64,000 nucleotides of DNA from Sulfurimicrobium sp031426915 (GTDB lineage: Bacteria > Pseudomonadota > Gammaproteobacteria > Burkholderiales > Sulfuricellaceae): the NCBI GenBank assembly GCA_031426915.1, contig JASJPB010000002.1:1-64000 (forward strand). Direction: 5' to 3'. Within the stretch, counting starts at the first letter, position 1. The number at the start of each line of letters is the position of its first letter. The notes beneath the pieces are model-generated. The model ran no database searches and was not told where the DNA came from. It saw only the letters and a program-made list of their open reading frames with translations. The translations under genes and the position numbers were made by a program. Of the stretch, positions 32,053 through 41,259 are shown piece by piece.

Positions 32053-33356
32053 CGCCCCTCTGTTTCATCCTCATGCCCTTCGGCAAGAAACCCGCCGGCG
32101 ATGGCCGGATTGTGGACTTCGATGCTATCTACCAACGCCTGATCAAACCCGCCGTGCAGGCCGCCGGCCTGGAGCCGTTGCGCGCCGACGAGAAGATGGT
32201 GGGCGGGATTATCCACAAGGCCATGTTCGAGCGGCTGATCCTGTGCGAGTACGCGGTGGCGGACCTGACCACGGCCAATGCCAATGTTTTTTACGAGCTG
32301 GGAGTGCGCCACGCCACGCGGCCTTGGGCGACGGTGCCGGTTTTCGCGGCGGGCTGGGGGGCTTTGCCTTTCGATGTGAAAGGCTTGCGGGCGTTGCCTT
32401 ACCAGTTGGGGGCGGATGGCCTGCCTGCCGATGCCGGCGCCGACTGCGCGGCGTTGACGGCGCGCCTCAGGGCGGCGCAAGCAGACACAGATAGCCCGGT
32501 GTTCCAGTTGCTGGAGGAATTTCCGGATATCCAGCGCCTGAAAACCGATGTGTTCCGCGACAGTGTGCGCTATGACGAGGCGGTGAAAACCCGGCTGGCC
32601 GTGGCGCGCAAGCAGGGCGAGGCAGCGCTGGTGGCCATCGAGGCGGAGCTGGGCGATATTGCCCGCGCCGAAGCGGGGGCGGTGGTGGACCTGTTCCTGT
32701 CCTACCGGGCGGTGAAGGTCTGGGGGCGGATGATCGACCTGGTGGCGCGCATGGCGCCGCCGCTGGCGGCTTCGGTGCTGGTGCGGGAGCAACTGGGCCT
32801 GGCCTTGAACCGCGCCGGCCGGGGCGAGGAGGCCGAGGCGGTGTTGCGGCAGTTGATCGAGGAGCGCGGCGCTTCCAGCGAAACCTGCGGCATTCTGGGG
32901 CGGGTGTACAAAGACCGCTGGGAGGCCGCTGCCAGGGAAGGCCAGGATGCCCTCGCCTTGCTGGACAAGGCCATCGACACCTATCTCAAGGGCTTCGAGG
33001 CGGATTGGCGCGATGCCTATCCCGGCGTCAACGCGGTAACCCTGATGGAGCTGAGGGAGCCGCCCGATCCGCGCCAAATCACCTTGCTGCCGGTGGTGAC
33101 CTATGCCGTGGAGCAGCGCATCGCCGCCGGCAAGCCGGACTACTGGGATTACGCTGCCCGGCTGGAACTGGCGCTGCTGGCGCGGGACGAGGCAGCCGCC
33201 CGGGCCGCCCTGGCCGCTGCGCTAGCCCATGTGCGCGAGGCCTGGGAGCGCGAGACGACGGCGCGCAATCTGCGCCTGATCGGGGAGAAACGGGCTGCGC
33301 GGGGGGAAGACGTCGGGCTGATCGAGTCCTGCCTGGCGGCCTTGGCGCTCTTCTAG
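32049..33356 (+). CDS. TRAFs-binding/TPR-S domain protein with N-terminal Rossmann-like module
   Basis: A 435-residue protein. The first ~140 residues (LCFILMPFGKKPAGDGR, DAIYQRLIKPAVQAAGL, ADLTTANANVFYELGVRHA) resemble the nucleoside-deoxyribosyltransferase-like module found before TPRs in bacterial conflict proteins. The remainder is TPR-like with the DUF4071 (MAP3K TRAFs-binding) hallmark DAYPGVNAVTLMEL near residue 320. Its start overlaps the stop of the DUF4062-NTPase gene (ATGA), so it is coupled to it. It may bind or process a nucleotide signal, or be a scaffold for the CHAT/TIR effectors. It closes the accessory block, 98 bases before flhB. Confidence 0.8.
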   Translation: MTPLCFILMPFGKKPAGDGRIVDFDAIYQRLIKPAVQAAGLEPLRADEKMVGGIIHKAMFERLILCEYAVADLTTANANVFYELGVRHATRPWATVPVFAAGWGALPFDVKGLRALPYQLGADGLPADAGADCAALTARLRAAQADTDSPVFQLLEEFPDIQRLKTDVFRDSVRYDEAVKTRLAVARKQGEAALVAIEAELGDIARAEAGAVVDLFLSYRAVKVWGRMIDLVARMAPPLAASVLVREQLGLALNRAGRGEEAEAVLRQLIEERGASSETCGILGRVYKDRWEAAAREGQDALALLDKAIDTYLKGFEADWRDAYPGVNAVTLMELREPPDPRQITLLPVVTYAVEQRIAAGKPDYWDYAARLELALLARDEAAARAALAAALAHVREAWERETTARNLRLIGEKRAARGEDVGLIESCLAALALF

Positions 33357-33364
33357 CGCAACAG

Positions 33365-33381
33365 AGCGCGCCATGCGCGCT
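33365..33381 (+). terminator. Short hairpin after the accessory block
   Basis: AGCGCGC and GCGCGCT pair perfectly around CAT, nine bases after the last accessory stop codon. There is no U-tract, so intrinsic termination is uncertain. It marks the boundary to the flagellar genes. Confidence 0.35.
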
Positions 33382-33454
33382 GGAAAGAGCGGGCGATGTG
33401 CGCCTTCTTGCCGGCTTGCGGCCATGTTAAACTGCCTCCCCAAAGAGGGTGGAA

Positions 33455-34597
33455 ATGGCCGAAGACAGCGATCTGGAACGCACCGAACCCGCGTCACAGC
33501 GGCGTATCGAACAGGCAAGGGAAAAGGGCCAGGTCGCGCGTTCGCGCGAATTGACCACGGTTGCCGTTCTGCTGGCTGCGGGCGGGGGCTTGATGTTCAT
33601 GGGCGGCGGCATGATGGAGCATATGCGCGCGCTGGTGAGGAATGCCCTGACGCTGGACAAGACGGCCGCTTTCGATCCTGTCCATATGTCGCAGCATCTT
33701 TACCAGTATTCGCTGGATGCCCTGATGACTTTCATGCCTTTGCTGGGTTTGATGCTGGTTGTGACCGTGGCGTCTTCCGTGCTGATTTCCGGATGGTTGT
33801 TTACGTTTGATTCCCTGGCGCCGGATTTTTCCCGGGTCAATCCCATGAAGGGGGTGGCCCGTGTCATTTCCTGGACCGGCGTGGTGGAGATGCTCAAGGC
33901 GGTGTTCAAGGCCGCGCTCATCGGCGGGGTTGCCATTTGGGTGGTGTGGCATGATGTGGATGGTCTCGTGGCGCTGGCGTCGGAGCCGCTGGAGACGGGG
34001 CTGTTACACCTGGCCGGTTTGGTCGGCTTTACTTTCATGGCGGTTTCCGCGTCAATGCTGCTGATCGTGGCGATTGATGTGCCTTATCAGCTGTGGAATC
34101 ATAGCCGTCAGCTCAAGATGACCAAGGAAGAAGTCCGCCAGGAAGGCAAGGAAACCGAGGGCGATCCGCATGTCAAGGCGCGCATCCGCGCCCTGCAGCG
34201 CGAGGCCGCGCGCCGCCGCATGATGTCGGAAGTGCCCAAGGCCGATGTGATCGTGACCAACCCGACGCATTATGCGGTGGCCTTGCGTTATCAGGAAAAC
34301 AAGATGCGCGCCCCGCAGGTGATCGCCAAGGGCAGCGCACTTATCGCCCTCAGGATTCGCGAGCTGGGGGAAGAGAACAATGTGCCGATACTGGAAGCGC
34401 CGCCGCTGGCGCGAGCGCTGTATCGTCATGCCGAACTGGGACAGGAAATTCCGGCCAAGCTTTATACCGCAGTGGCGGAAGTGCTGGCTTATGTGTATCA
34501 ATTGCGCCGCTATCGCAGTCATGGCGGCGCACAACCGGAAGCACCGCGCGAGTTGCCGGTGCCGCCGGAGCTGGATTTTGTGAGGGAAGCCGCTTGA
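33455..34597 (+). CDS. flhB: Flagellar export apparatus switch protein FlhB
   Basis: A 380-residue inner-membrane component of the flagellar type III export gate. It switches substrate class from rod/hook to filament after autocleavage. The N-terminus (SDLERTEPASQRRIEQAREKG in part) is typical, four transmembrane helices follow, and the autocleavage motif NPTH is at residues 269-272. The ATG at 33455 is used rather than the in-frame GTG at 33449 because GAGGGTGG would overlap the latter. It begins the flhB-flhA-flhF-flhG-fliA run. Confidence 0.96.
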   Translation: MAEDSDLERTEPASQRRIEQAREKGQVARSRELTTVAVLLAAGGGLMFMGGGMMEHMRALVRNALTLDKTAAFDPVHMSQHLYQYSLDALMTFMPLLGLMLVVTVASSVLISGWLFTFDSLAPDFSRVNPMKGVARVISWTGVVEMLKAVFKAALIGGVAIWVVWHDVDGLVALASEPLETGLLHLAGLVGFTFMAVSASMLLIVAIDVPYQLWNHSRQLKMTKEEVRQEGKETEGDPHVKARIRALQREAARRRMMSEVPKADVIVTNPTHYAVALRYQENKMRAPQVIAKGSALIALRIRELGEENNVPILEAPPLARALYRHAELGQEIPAKLYTAVAEVLAYVYQLRRYRSHGGAQPEAPRELPVPPELDFVREAA

Positions 34598-34620
34598 GAA
34601 TGATGGAAACAGGTACCTAG

Positions 34621-36705
34621 ATGAACGCCAGAGTAGACGCGCCACTCCTGCTCGGTCGCCGTGGTTTGGTAACCATGGCGGGGCCGATTCTTATCATCAT
34701 GATTCTGGCCATGATGGTGCTGCCGCTGCCGCCGTTTCTGCTCGATATGCTGTTTACCTTCAACATCGCCCTGTCGATGATCGTGATGCTGGTCAGCCTG
34801 AATACGCAACGTCCGCTCGAATTTTCGGTGTTCCCCACGGTGCTGCTGGTCACGACCCTGCTGCGCCTTTCCCTGAATGTGGCCTCGACCCGGGTGGTGT
34901 TGCTCGAAGGGCATACCGGCCCGGATGCGGCGGGCAAGGTGATCGAGGCGTTCGGACACTTTCTGGTGGGTGGCAATTACACCGTCGGTATCGTGGTGTT
35001 CATCATCCTGGTGGTGATCAATTTCGTGGTGATTACCAAGGGTGCCGGGCGTATCGCCGAGGTGTCCGCACGCTTCACGCTGGATGCCATGCCCGGCAAG
35101 CAGATGGCGATCGACGCCGATCTCAACGCCGGCCTGATCGGAGAGGAAGACGCGCGCAAACGCCGCGCCGTGATTTCACAGGAAGCCGATTTCTTCGGCT
35201 CCATGGATGGTGCCAGCAAGTTCGTGCGCGGCGATGCCATCGCCGGCATCCTGATCCTGTTCATCAACGTCATCGGCGGCTTGCTGATAGGGATATTCCA
35301 GCACGACATGAGTGTCGCCGCCGCGGCCAACAATTACACCCTGCTTGCCATCGGCGACGGCCTGGTGGCGCAGATTCCGGCCTTGATCATTTCCACCGCG
35401 GCGGGCATGGTGGTGAGCCGCGTCGCCACCGACGAGGACGTGGGGCAGCAGTTTGTCAGCCAGCTTTTCAGCCGTCCCTCGGTGCTCTATACCACCGGCG
35501 CCATTCTCGGTCTGATGGGCATGATCCCGAATATGCCGCATGTGGCGTTCCTGGCGTTGGGCGGGATTCTGGCCGGGACTGCGTATTATCTGGAGCAAAA
35601 GGCCAAGGCGCCTGAATTGCCGGCAGCGCCGCCGCCCGAAGCCATCCAGCCGCCGGAAATGCAGGAGGTGAGCTGGAACGATGTGATGCAGGTGGATGCG
35701 CTGGGACTGGAGGTGGGTTACCGCCTGATTCCGCTGGTGGACCGCGCCCAGGATGGGGAGCTGTTGCGCCGCATTCGCGGTATCCGCAAGAAATTCGCCC
35801 AGGACATGGGTTTCCTGGTGCCGCCGGTGCACATTCGCGACAACCTGGAACTGCGTCCCAACGGTTACCGCATTACCCTGAAAGGGGTTGAAATCGGCCA
35901 GGGCGAGGCTTACTCCGGTTTGTACCTGGCCATCAATCCGGGTCGCGTGCTGGGAACGTTGCCGGGCACGGCAACCACCGATCCGGCTTTCGGCCTGCCG
36001 GCAGTGTGGATCGAGGCCAACCTGCGCGACCAGGCCCAGACCTTCGGTTATACCGTGGTGGATTCGAGCACGGTAGTGGCAACCCACCTGTCCAATATTA
36101 TCCATGGCCATGCCGCGGAACTGCTGGGTCGCGAAGAAACGCAGCAATTCCTCGACCATCTTGCCAAGGAGTCGCCCAAGCTGGTGGAAGATCTGGTGCC
36201 CAAGCTGCTGCCCCTGGGGGTGGTGCAGAAGGTATTGCAGAATTTGCTGGACGAAGGGGTGCATATCCGCGATATGCGCACCATCATCGATACCCTGGCC
36301 GATCACGCCGCTCGCAGCCAGGATGCGGCGGAGCTGACCGCTGCCGTTCGTGTCGCGCTCGGCCGTGCTATCATGCAGCAAATTTACCCGGGAGCCGCGG
36401 AATTGCAGGTGATGACCCTTGAGCCCGCTCTGGAACAGATCATGATGCAAGCCGCCCAGGGCATGGGCGAGGGTTTGGGGCTGGAACCCGGGCTGGCGGA
36501 GAATCTCATGCAGCAAACCACCCATGCGGTGCAGCAGCAGGAACAGATGGGTTTGCCGGCGGTGCTGCTGGTTCCGGCGCTGTTGCGCCCCTTGTTGTCG
36601 CGTTTCCTGCGCCGTGTAGCGCCGCAGCTTAAAGTCATTTCACATTCCGAAATTCCCGATTCCAAGAACATTCGTGTGACCGCGGTGCTGGGGGCCAGAA
36701 CTTAA
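34621..36705 (+). CDS. flhA: Flagellar export gate protein FlhA
   Basis: A 694-residue inner-membrane protein of the export gate that uses the proton gradient and docks chaperone-substrate complexes. About eight transmembrane helices occupy the first 330 residues, including the conserved cytoplasmic loop (GRIAEVSARFTLDAMPGKQM); the rest is the cytosolic FlhA-C domain. Length matches the family. It follows flhB by 23 bases. Confidence 0.97.
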   Translation: MNARVDAPLLLGRRGLVTMAGPILIIMILAMMVLPLPPFLLDMLFTFNIALSMIVMLVSLNTQRPLEFSVFPTVLLVTTLLRLSLNVASTRVVLLEGHTGPDAAGKVIEAFGHFLVGGNYTVGIVVFIILVVINFVVITKGAGRIAEVSARFTLDAMPGKQMAIDADLNAGLIGEEDARKRRAVISQEADFFGSMDGASKFVRGDAIAGILILFINVIGGLLIGIFQHDMSVAAAANNYTLLAIGDGLVAQIPALIISTAAGMVVSRVATDEDVGQQFVSQLFSRPSVLYTTGAILGLMGMIPNMPHVAFLALGGILAGTAYYLEQKAKAPELPAAPPPEAIQPPEMQEVSWNDVMQVDALGLEVGYRLIPLVDRAQDGELLRRIRGIRKKFAQDMGFLVPPVHIRDNLELRPNGYRITLKGVEIGQGEAYSGLYLAINPGRVLGTLPGTATTDPAFGLPAVWIEANLRDQAQTFGYTVVDSSTVVATHLSNIIHGHAAELLGREETQQFLDHLAKESPKLVEDLVPKLLPLGVVQKVLQNLLDEGVHIRDMRTIIDTLADHAARSQDAAELTAAVRVALGRAIMQQIYPGAAELQVMTLEPALEQIMMQAAQGMGEGLGLEPGLAENLMQQTTHAVQQQEQMGLPAVLLVPALLRPLLSRFLRRVAPQLKVISHSEIPDSKNIRVTAVLGART

Positions 36706-36708
36706 GCC

Positions 36709-38091
36709 ATGAACGTGAAGAAATTCCGTGCCGCCAATACCCGCGAGGCCCTGCGCCAGGTGCGTGACGCGCTTGGGGCGGATGCCATCATCCTGTCCAA
36801 CCGACCGGTGGATGGCATGATCGAGATCATGGCGGTGGCCAACATGGACATGGCCTCTCTCGCCACGCCCGCCATCGCCTCCGCGCCCGTGATCAGCCAG
36901 CCGCGCAACCCCTATCCTCAAGAGCCGCGGGCGGCTCCATCGTACGCTCAGGAACCGTCCTCCGCGTCGCTCAGCCAGGAGCCGCGCCCTGTCAAGCGGG
37001 AAGAAATCGGCGTATTGCAACGCATTCGCCAGGAGGCGATGCTGGATTCCGTTGCGCCCTCGGTGGCACGGGCCGGGGCACCACTGCAAACGTCGCCTGC
37101 TTCCAGTCCTGTGGCTAATCCCATGGATGGCGTGGTGCAGGAAATGATGCGCGAGATTCGTTCCCTGCGCGGCATGCTGGAGGGCCAGCTGGCCGGCCTG
37201 GCGTGGGGCGAACTGCAACGCAGCGATCCGGTCAAGGTGGAAATTCTGCGCCATATGCTTGCCGCCGGTTTCACGCCGGGCCTGTCGCGCCAGTTGCTGG
37301 AAAAACTGCCCCCGGGCGGGGATTTCAATCGCGGCATCAAATGGGTCAAGGCCGCGCTTACCCACAACCTGCGGGCAGTGCCGGCCGGTAACGATATTAT
37401 CGAGCAGGGCGGGATTTATGCCCTGGTGGGACCGACCGGGGTCGGCAAGACCACTACCGTGGCAAAACTGGCGGCGCGCTGCCGTCTCAAACATGGCGCC
37501 AACAAGCTGGCACTGCTCACCACCGATAGTTACCGCATCGGCGCTCACGAACAGCTGAAAATTTACGGCAAGATTCTCGGCGTCCCTGTGTATGCGGTGA
37601 AGGACGAGGCCGATCTGCAATTCACGCTGGCCGACCTGCAGAACAAGCATCTGGTACTGATCGATACGGTCGGCATGAGCCAGCGCGACCGCCGCCTGGC
37701 GGAACAGGTGGCTTTGCTGACCGGTAACGGGCGCAATGTGAAAAGATTGCTCCTGGTCAGCGCCAATGCCCAGGGCAATACGCTGGAGGATGTGGTGCGC
37801 GCCTACCGTGGCGCGGATCTGGACGGCTGCATCCTGACCAAGATCGACGAGGCGATCAGCCTGGGCGGTGCACTGGATGTCATCGTGCGCCATAAATTGC
37901 CGGTTCATTACATCACCAACGGCCAGCGCGTACCCGAAGACCTGCACCTGGTCAATGCCATGTACCTGGTGGAGCGTGCGTTCCGCCAGATCGAAACGTC
38001 GACATCATTCACGCTGGAGGATGGCGAATATCCGCTGCTGATGACATCCGGCACGGCGGATGGCGTCGAGACGGGGGCCTTGCGTGGCTGA
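36709..38091 (+). CDS. flhF: Flagellar placement GTPase FlhF
   Basis: A 460-residue SRP-type GTPase that sets the site of flagellum assembly, usually the pole. The N-terminus (MNVKKFRAANTREALRQV) is typical, a variable proline/serine-rich B region runs to about 140, and the GTPase domain has GPTGVGKTTTVAKLAA near residue 240 and LIDTVGMSQRD near 318. It starts three bases after flhA and its end overlaps flhG. Polar flagellation is therefore expected. Confidence 0.96.
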   Translation: MNVKKFRAANTREALRQVRDALGADAIILSNRPVDGMIEIMAVANMDMASLATPAIASAPVISQPRNPYPQEPRAAPSYAQEPSSASLSQEPRPVKREEIGVLQRIRQEAMLDSVAPSVARAGAPLQTSPASSPVANPMDGVVQEMMREIRSLRGMLEGQLAGLAWGELQRSDPVKVEILRHMLAAGFTPGLSRQLLEKLPPGGDFNRGIKWVKAALTHNLRAVPAGNDIIEQGGIYALVGPTGVGKTTTVAKLAARCRLKHGANKLALLTTDSYRIGAHEQLKIYGKILGVPVYAVKDEADLQFTLADLQNKHLVLIDTVGMSQRDRRLAEQVALLTGNGRNVKRLLLVSANAQGNTLEDVVRAYRGADLDGCILTKIDEAISLGGALDVIVRHKLPVHYITNGQRVPEDLHLVNAMYLVERAFRQIETSTSFTLEDGEYPLLMTSGTADGVETGALRG

Positions 38092-38971
38092 GGTGCTACA
38101 GGATCAGGCCGAAGGTTTGCGCCGGCTGCTATGCGGCGACTTCGTGCGTATTGTCACGCTCACCAGCGGCAAGCGCGGGGTAGGCAAGACCAGCGCCCTG
38201 ATCAATCTGGCGGCTGCCCTGGCCAAGCGGGGCAAGCAGGTGATGGTGCTGGACGAACATCAGGGCGAGCACAGCGTGGTGGGTATGCTCGGCCTCACGC
38301 CCCACTACGACCTGACTCACGTGGTGCGGCGCGAGCGCAGCCTGGAGCAGGTCATGCTGTCGGGTCCGGAGGGGATCATGGTGGTTCCCGCCGGCAAGAG
38401 CGTGCAGGCGCTGGCGGATATGGAAACGGCGGACCAGGAGTGGCTGGTGCGCTCCTTCGCGCAACTGGCCCATACGGTGGATGTGGTGCTGGTGGATGCG
38501 GTGGCCGGGGTCGCGAGCCACGTTCTGCCGATCAGCCTGGCGGCGCAGGAACTGGTGGTAGTGGTTGAACCCAGGCCGGCTTCCATGACAGATGCCTACA
38601 CCCTGATCAAAGTGCTCAACCAGGGTTTTGCGCGCCGCAATTTTCATATCCTGGTGAACAAGGCAACCGGCCCGGAAGAGGGCGAGGCGATTTTCAACAA
38701 CATGGCCGAGGTGGCCAGCCGTTTCCTCAAGGTTTCGCTGAATTATATGGGGTTCGTGCCACGGGAGGAGCGCATGCACCGCGCGACGCAACTCGGGCGC
38801 ACGGTGGTGGATGCCTTTCCTGCCACTCCGGCGGCCCAGGCATTCCGGTCCCTGGCTGAAGAAGTGGAACAATGGCCGCATCCCAGCGGCGAGGACGGGC
38901 AACTGGAGGCGTTCATGCAACGCCTGATCCAGAGCAGCCGCGCCGCGGCCGGCGAACAGGGCAGGCGCTGA
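38084..38971 (+). CDS. flhG: MinD-like flagellar number regulator FlhG (FleN)
   Basis: A 295-residue MinD/ParA-type ATPase that limits flagellar number together with FlhF. The N-terminal DQAEGLRRLL activator motif is typical. The deviant Walker A reads SGKRGVGKTS where most family members have KGGVGKT, so the signature first Lys-Gly-Gly is altered to Lys-Arg-Gly. GTG at 38084 overlapping the flhF stop is taken as the start; an ATG at 38060 inside flhF would add eight residues and cannot be excluded. Upstream of fliA as in Pseudomonas-type clusters. Confidence 0.92.
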   Translation: MAEVLQDQAEGLRRLLCGDFVRIVTLTSGKRGVGKTSALINLAAALAKRGKQVMVLDEHQGEHSVVGMLGLTPHYDLTHVVRRERSLEQVMLSGPEGIMVVPAGKSVQALADMETADQEWLVRSFAQLAHTVDVVLVDAVAGVASHVLPISLAAQELVVVVEPRPASMTDAYTLIKVLNQGFARRNFHILVNKATGPEEGEAIFNNMAEVASRFLKVSLNYMGFVPREERMHRATQLGRTVVDAFPATPAAQAFRSLAEEVEQWPHPSGEDGQLEAFMQRLIQSSRAAAGEQGRR

Positions 38972-38979
38972 GCGGAAGC

Positions 38980-39702
38980 ATGTATCAGGCAAACGGCAAG
39001 CTGCAAAGCAAGGAACAGTATGTGGTGCAGTATGCGCCGCTGGTCAAGCGCATTGCCCACTTCATGGCGGCCAAGCTGCCGCCCAGCGTGCAGGTGGATG
39101 ACCTGATCCAGGCCGGTCTGATCGGTTTACTGGATGCGGTAGGCAATTACGATCAGACCCAGGGCGCGCAGTTCGAGACTTATGCCACCCAGAGAATTCG
39201 CGGGGCGATGCTGGACGAACTGCGGGAAGCCGACTGGGCTCCGCGTTCCGCGCGCAAGAGCATGCGCGTGATCGAAGCCGCTATCCACAAGCTGGAACAA
39301 CGGCTGGGGCGTCATCCGAGCGAGCAGGAGTTGGCGAGCGAACTGAAAATCCCGCTGGCGGAGTACCAGCACATGTTGTTGGATGCGCGTGGCCATCAAC
39401 TGGTGTATTACGAGGATTTCCAGGCAGAGGGAGAGGACGATTATTTCGAGCGTCATGGTGCCGACAAGCGCCCCGACCCGCTGGGCCAGCTCGAGGATGG
39501 GGATTTCCGGGCGGCCCTGGTGGAGGCAATCAAGGTTCTGCCGGAGCGGGAGCAGCTGGTGATGAGTCTGTATTACGAGGAGGAACTGAATTTGAAGGAG
39601 ATCGGTGCAGTGCTTGAGGTGACGGAATCCCGGGTCAGCCAGCTCCATAGCCAGGCCGTGGCACGTCTGCGCAGCAGGCTCAAGGACTGGTTGGGCGGCT
39701 GA
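38980..39702 (+). CDS. fliA: Flagellar sigma factor FliA (sigma-28)
   Basis: A 240-residue sigma-70-family factor for late flagellar and chemotaxis genes. Region 2 (DDLIQAGLIGLLDAVGNYD, FETYATQRIRGAMLDELR), region 3 and region 4 (LPEREQLVMSLYYEEELN, EIGAVLEVTESRVSQLHSQA) are complete. The start at 38980 gives the standard N-terminus. Its antagonist FlgM is encoded at 41741-42049, and sigma-28 promoters are visible before flgM and flgK. Its last base overlaps the motC-like start codon. Confidence 0.96.
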   Translation: MYQANGKLQSKEQYVVQYAPLVKRIAHFMAAKLPPSVQVDDLIQAGLIGLLDAVGNYDQTQGAQFETYATQRIRGAMLDELREADWAPRSARKSMRVIEAAIHKLEQRLGRHPSEQELASELKIPLAEYQHMLLDARGHQLVYYEDFQAEGEDDYFERHGADKRPDPLGQLEDGDFRAALVEAIKVLPEREQLVMSLYYEEELNLKEIGAVLEVTESRVSQLHSQAVARLRSRLKDWLGG

Positions 39703-40454
39703 TGCGCGGCGGCGTGGATTTCATCAGTATCGTCGGCCTGGCGCTGGCACTGGCTGCCATCGTCGGCGGACAGATACTGGAGGGCGGGCATATCGGTTCC
39801 CTGCTGCAGGTAACGGCTTTCTTCATCGTTATCGGTGGCACCATGGGGGCGGTCATGCTGCAAAGCACGCTCCCCGTTTTCCTGCGCGGCATGAAGCTGC
39901 TCAAGTGGGTATTTGTTCCGCCCGCGATGCATCCGCAGCACCTCATTGAAGAAATCCTCTCGTGGAGCCAGATCGCCCGCAAAGGCGGGTTGCTGGCGCT
40001 GGAATCGCTCATCGACGAACTGAACGACCCCTTTAAACGCAAGGGCCTGCAGATGCTTGTCGATGGCGCGGAGCCGGAGAAGATCCGCGAAGCCCTGGAA
40101 GTGGAAATCAACACCTACGAGGAGCATCAGCGCCAGGCCGCCAAGGTGTGGGAAGCCGCAGGTGGATATGCACCCACCATCGGCATCATCGGTGCGGTGA
40201 TGGGCTTGATTCACGTCATGGAGAACCTGTCCGATCCTTCCAAATTGGGAGGCGGGATCGCGGTGGCGTTCGTCGCCACCATCTATGGCGTGGGCTCGGC
40301 CAATTTGCTGTTTCTCCCCATAGCCAACAAGCTCAAGTCGCTGATCGGCCACCAGGTGACCATACGCGAAATGCTGATCGAGGGTCTCGGGTCGATCGCG
40401 AATGGCGAGAACCCCAGGGTGATCGAGACCAAGCTCCAGGGTTATATCGTTTAG
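39702..40454 (+). CDS. motC: Flagellar motor stator protein MotC (MotA/PomA family)
   Basis: A 250-residue stator subunit that, with the MotD/MotB partner, forms the ion channel driving rotation. Four transmembrane helices are predicted, and the cytoplasmic loop carries the charged residues that touch FliG. The sequence (MRGGVDFISIVGLALALAA, GGYAPTIGIIGAVMGLIHVM) is of the MotC/PomA type found after fliA in Pseudomonas-like clusters rather than the E. coli MotA type. Coupled ion cannot be read with confidence. Confidence 0.92.
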   Translation: MRGGVDFISIVGLALALAAIVGGQILEGGHIGSLLQVTAFFIVIGGTMGAVMLQSTLPVFLRGMKLLKWVFVPPAMHPQHLIEEILSWSQIARKGGLLALESLIDELNDPFKRKGLQMLVDGAEPEKIREALEVEINTYEEHQRQAAKVWEAAGGYAPTIGIIGAVMGLIHVMENLSDPSKLGGGIAVAFVATIYGVGSANLLFLPIANKLKSLIGHQVTIREMLIEGLGSIANGENPRVIETKLQGYIV

Positions 40455-40460
40455 CCGCTC

Positions 40461-41249
40461 ATGGCCCGTAAAAAAAAACCTGAAGAACACGAAAACCATG
40501 AACGCTGGCTGGTTTCCTACGCCGACTTCATCACCCTGCTGTTCGCCTTTTTCGTCGTGATGTATGCCATCTCCTCCATTAACGAGGGGAAATATCGCGT
40601 CATGAGCGATTCGCTGGTCGATGCCTTTAAACAGTCTCCGAAAAGCCCGGATCCGGTTAAGGTCGGGCTCGAAACGCCAAACCGCGCTCCCGTCGGGCAG
40701 CAAAATGTATTGCACCAGCAAATCCCGGTGAAAAAAATCGATCAGGTGCAGGAGCTCAAGCGCAAAAAGCAGGAAGAGAAAATGAAGGGCATCGCCACCG
40801 ATCTTCTCAAGGTGATGGAGCCGCTGGTGAAAGAGGGCCAGGTGCGAGTGACCCAAAGTCCGCTGGGCGTGTCGATTGAAATCAATGCCAGCGTACTGTT
40901 CGCGCCGGGACAGGCGATGCTTGAGAAGCAGTCAATCCAGGTTTTGAAGGCCGTGGCGCAGGTGGTGGCGATGGTGCCTAACGCGGTGCAAATCGAGGGG
41001 CATACGGACAATATTCCGATCGCCACTCCAGCCTATCCTTCCAACTGGGAGCTTTCGACCGCGCGCGCCAGTAGCGTAGTGCGGCTGTTTATTGAAAATG
41101 GTGTCGATCCGGCACAGCTGACCGCGCTGGGTTATGCGGATCAACGACCGGTGGAGCCGAATGTTTCCATCGAGGGGCGCACCCGCAACAGGCGGGTGAC
41201 GGTGATGATCGAACCGGACGGGAAAGCACCTGCGACGGTTTTGCAATAA
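40461..41249 (+). CDS. motD: Flagellar motor stator protein MotD (MotB/OmpA family)
   Basis: A 262-residue partner of MotC. A short basic N-terminus precedes a single transmembrane helix containing the channel Asp (SYADFITLLFAFFVVMYAIS). The C-terminal OmpA-like peptidoglycan-binding domain includes VQIEGHTDNIPI and NWELSTARASSVVRLF. It starts six bases after motC. The two form one stator operon with the flhF-fliA genes. Confidence 0.94.
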   Translation: MARKKKPEEHENHERWLVSYADFITLLFAFFVVMYAISSINEGKYRVMSDSLVDAFKQSPKSPDPVKVGLETPNRAPVGQQNVLHQQIPVKKIDQVQELKRKKQEEKMKGIATDLLKVMEPLVKEGQVRVTQSPLGVSIEINASVLFAPGQAMLEKQSIQVLKAVAQVVAMVPNAVQIEGHTDNIPIATPAYPSNWELSTARASSVVRLFIENGVDPAQLTALGYADQRPVEPNVSIEGRTRNRRVTVMIEPDGKAPATVLQ

Positions 41250-41259
41250 GTCCGGGCGA

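Noticed and set aside
12831..33454. Prophage or integrative element as origin of the accessory block
   Set aside because: No integrase, capsid, portal, tail, tRNA attachment site or flanking direct repeat was seen; peptidoglycan-hydrolase-like genes alone are not enough.
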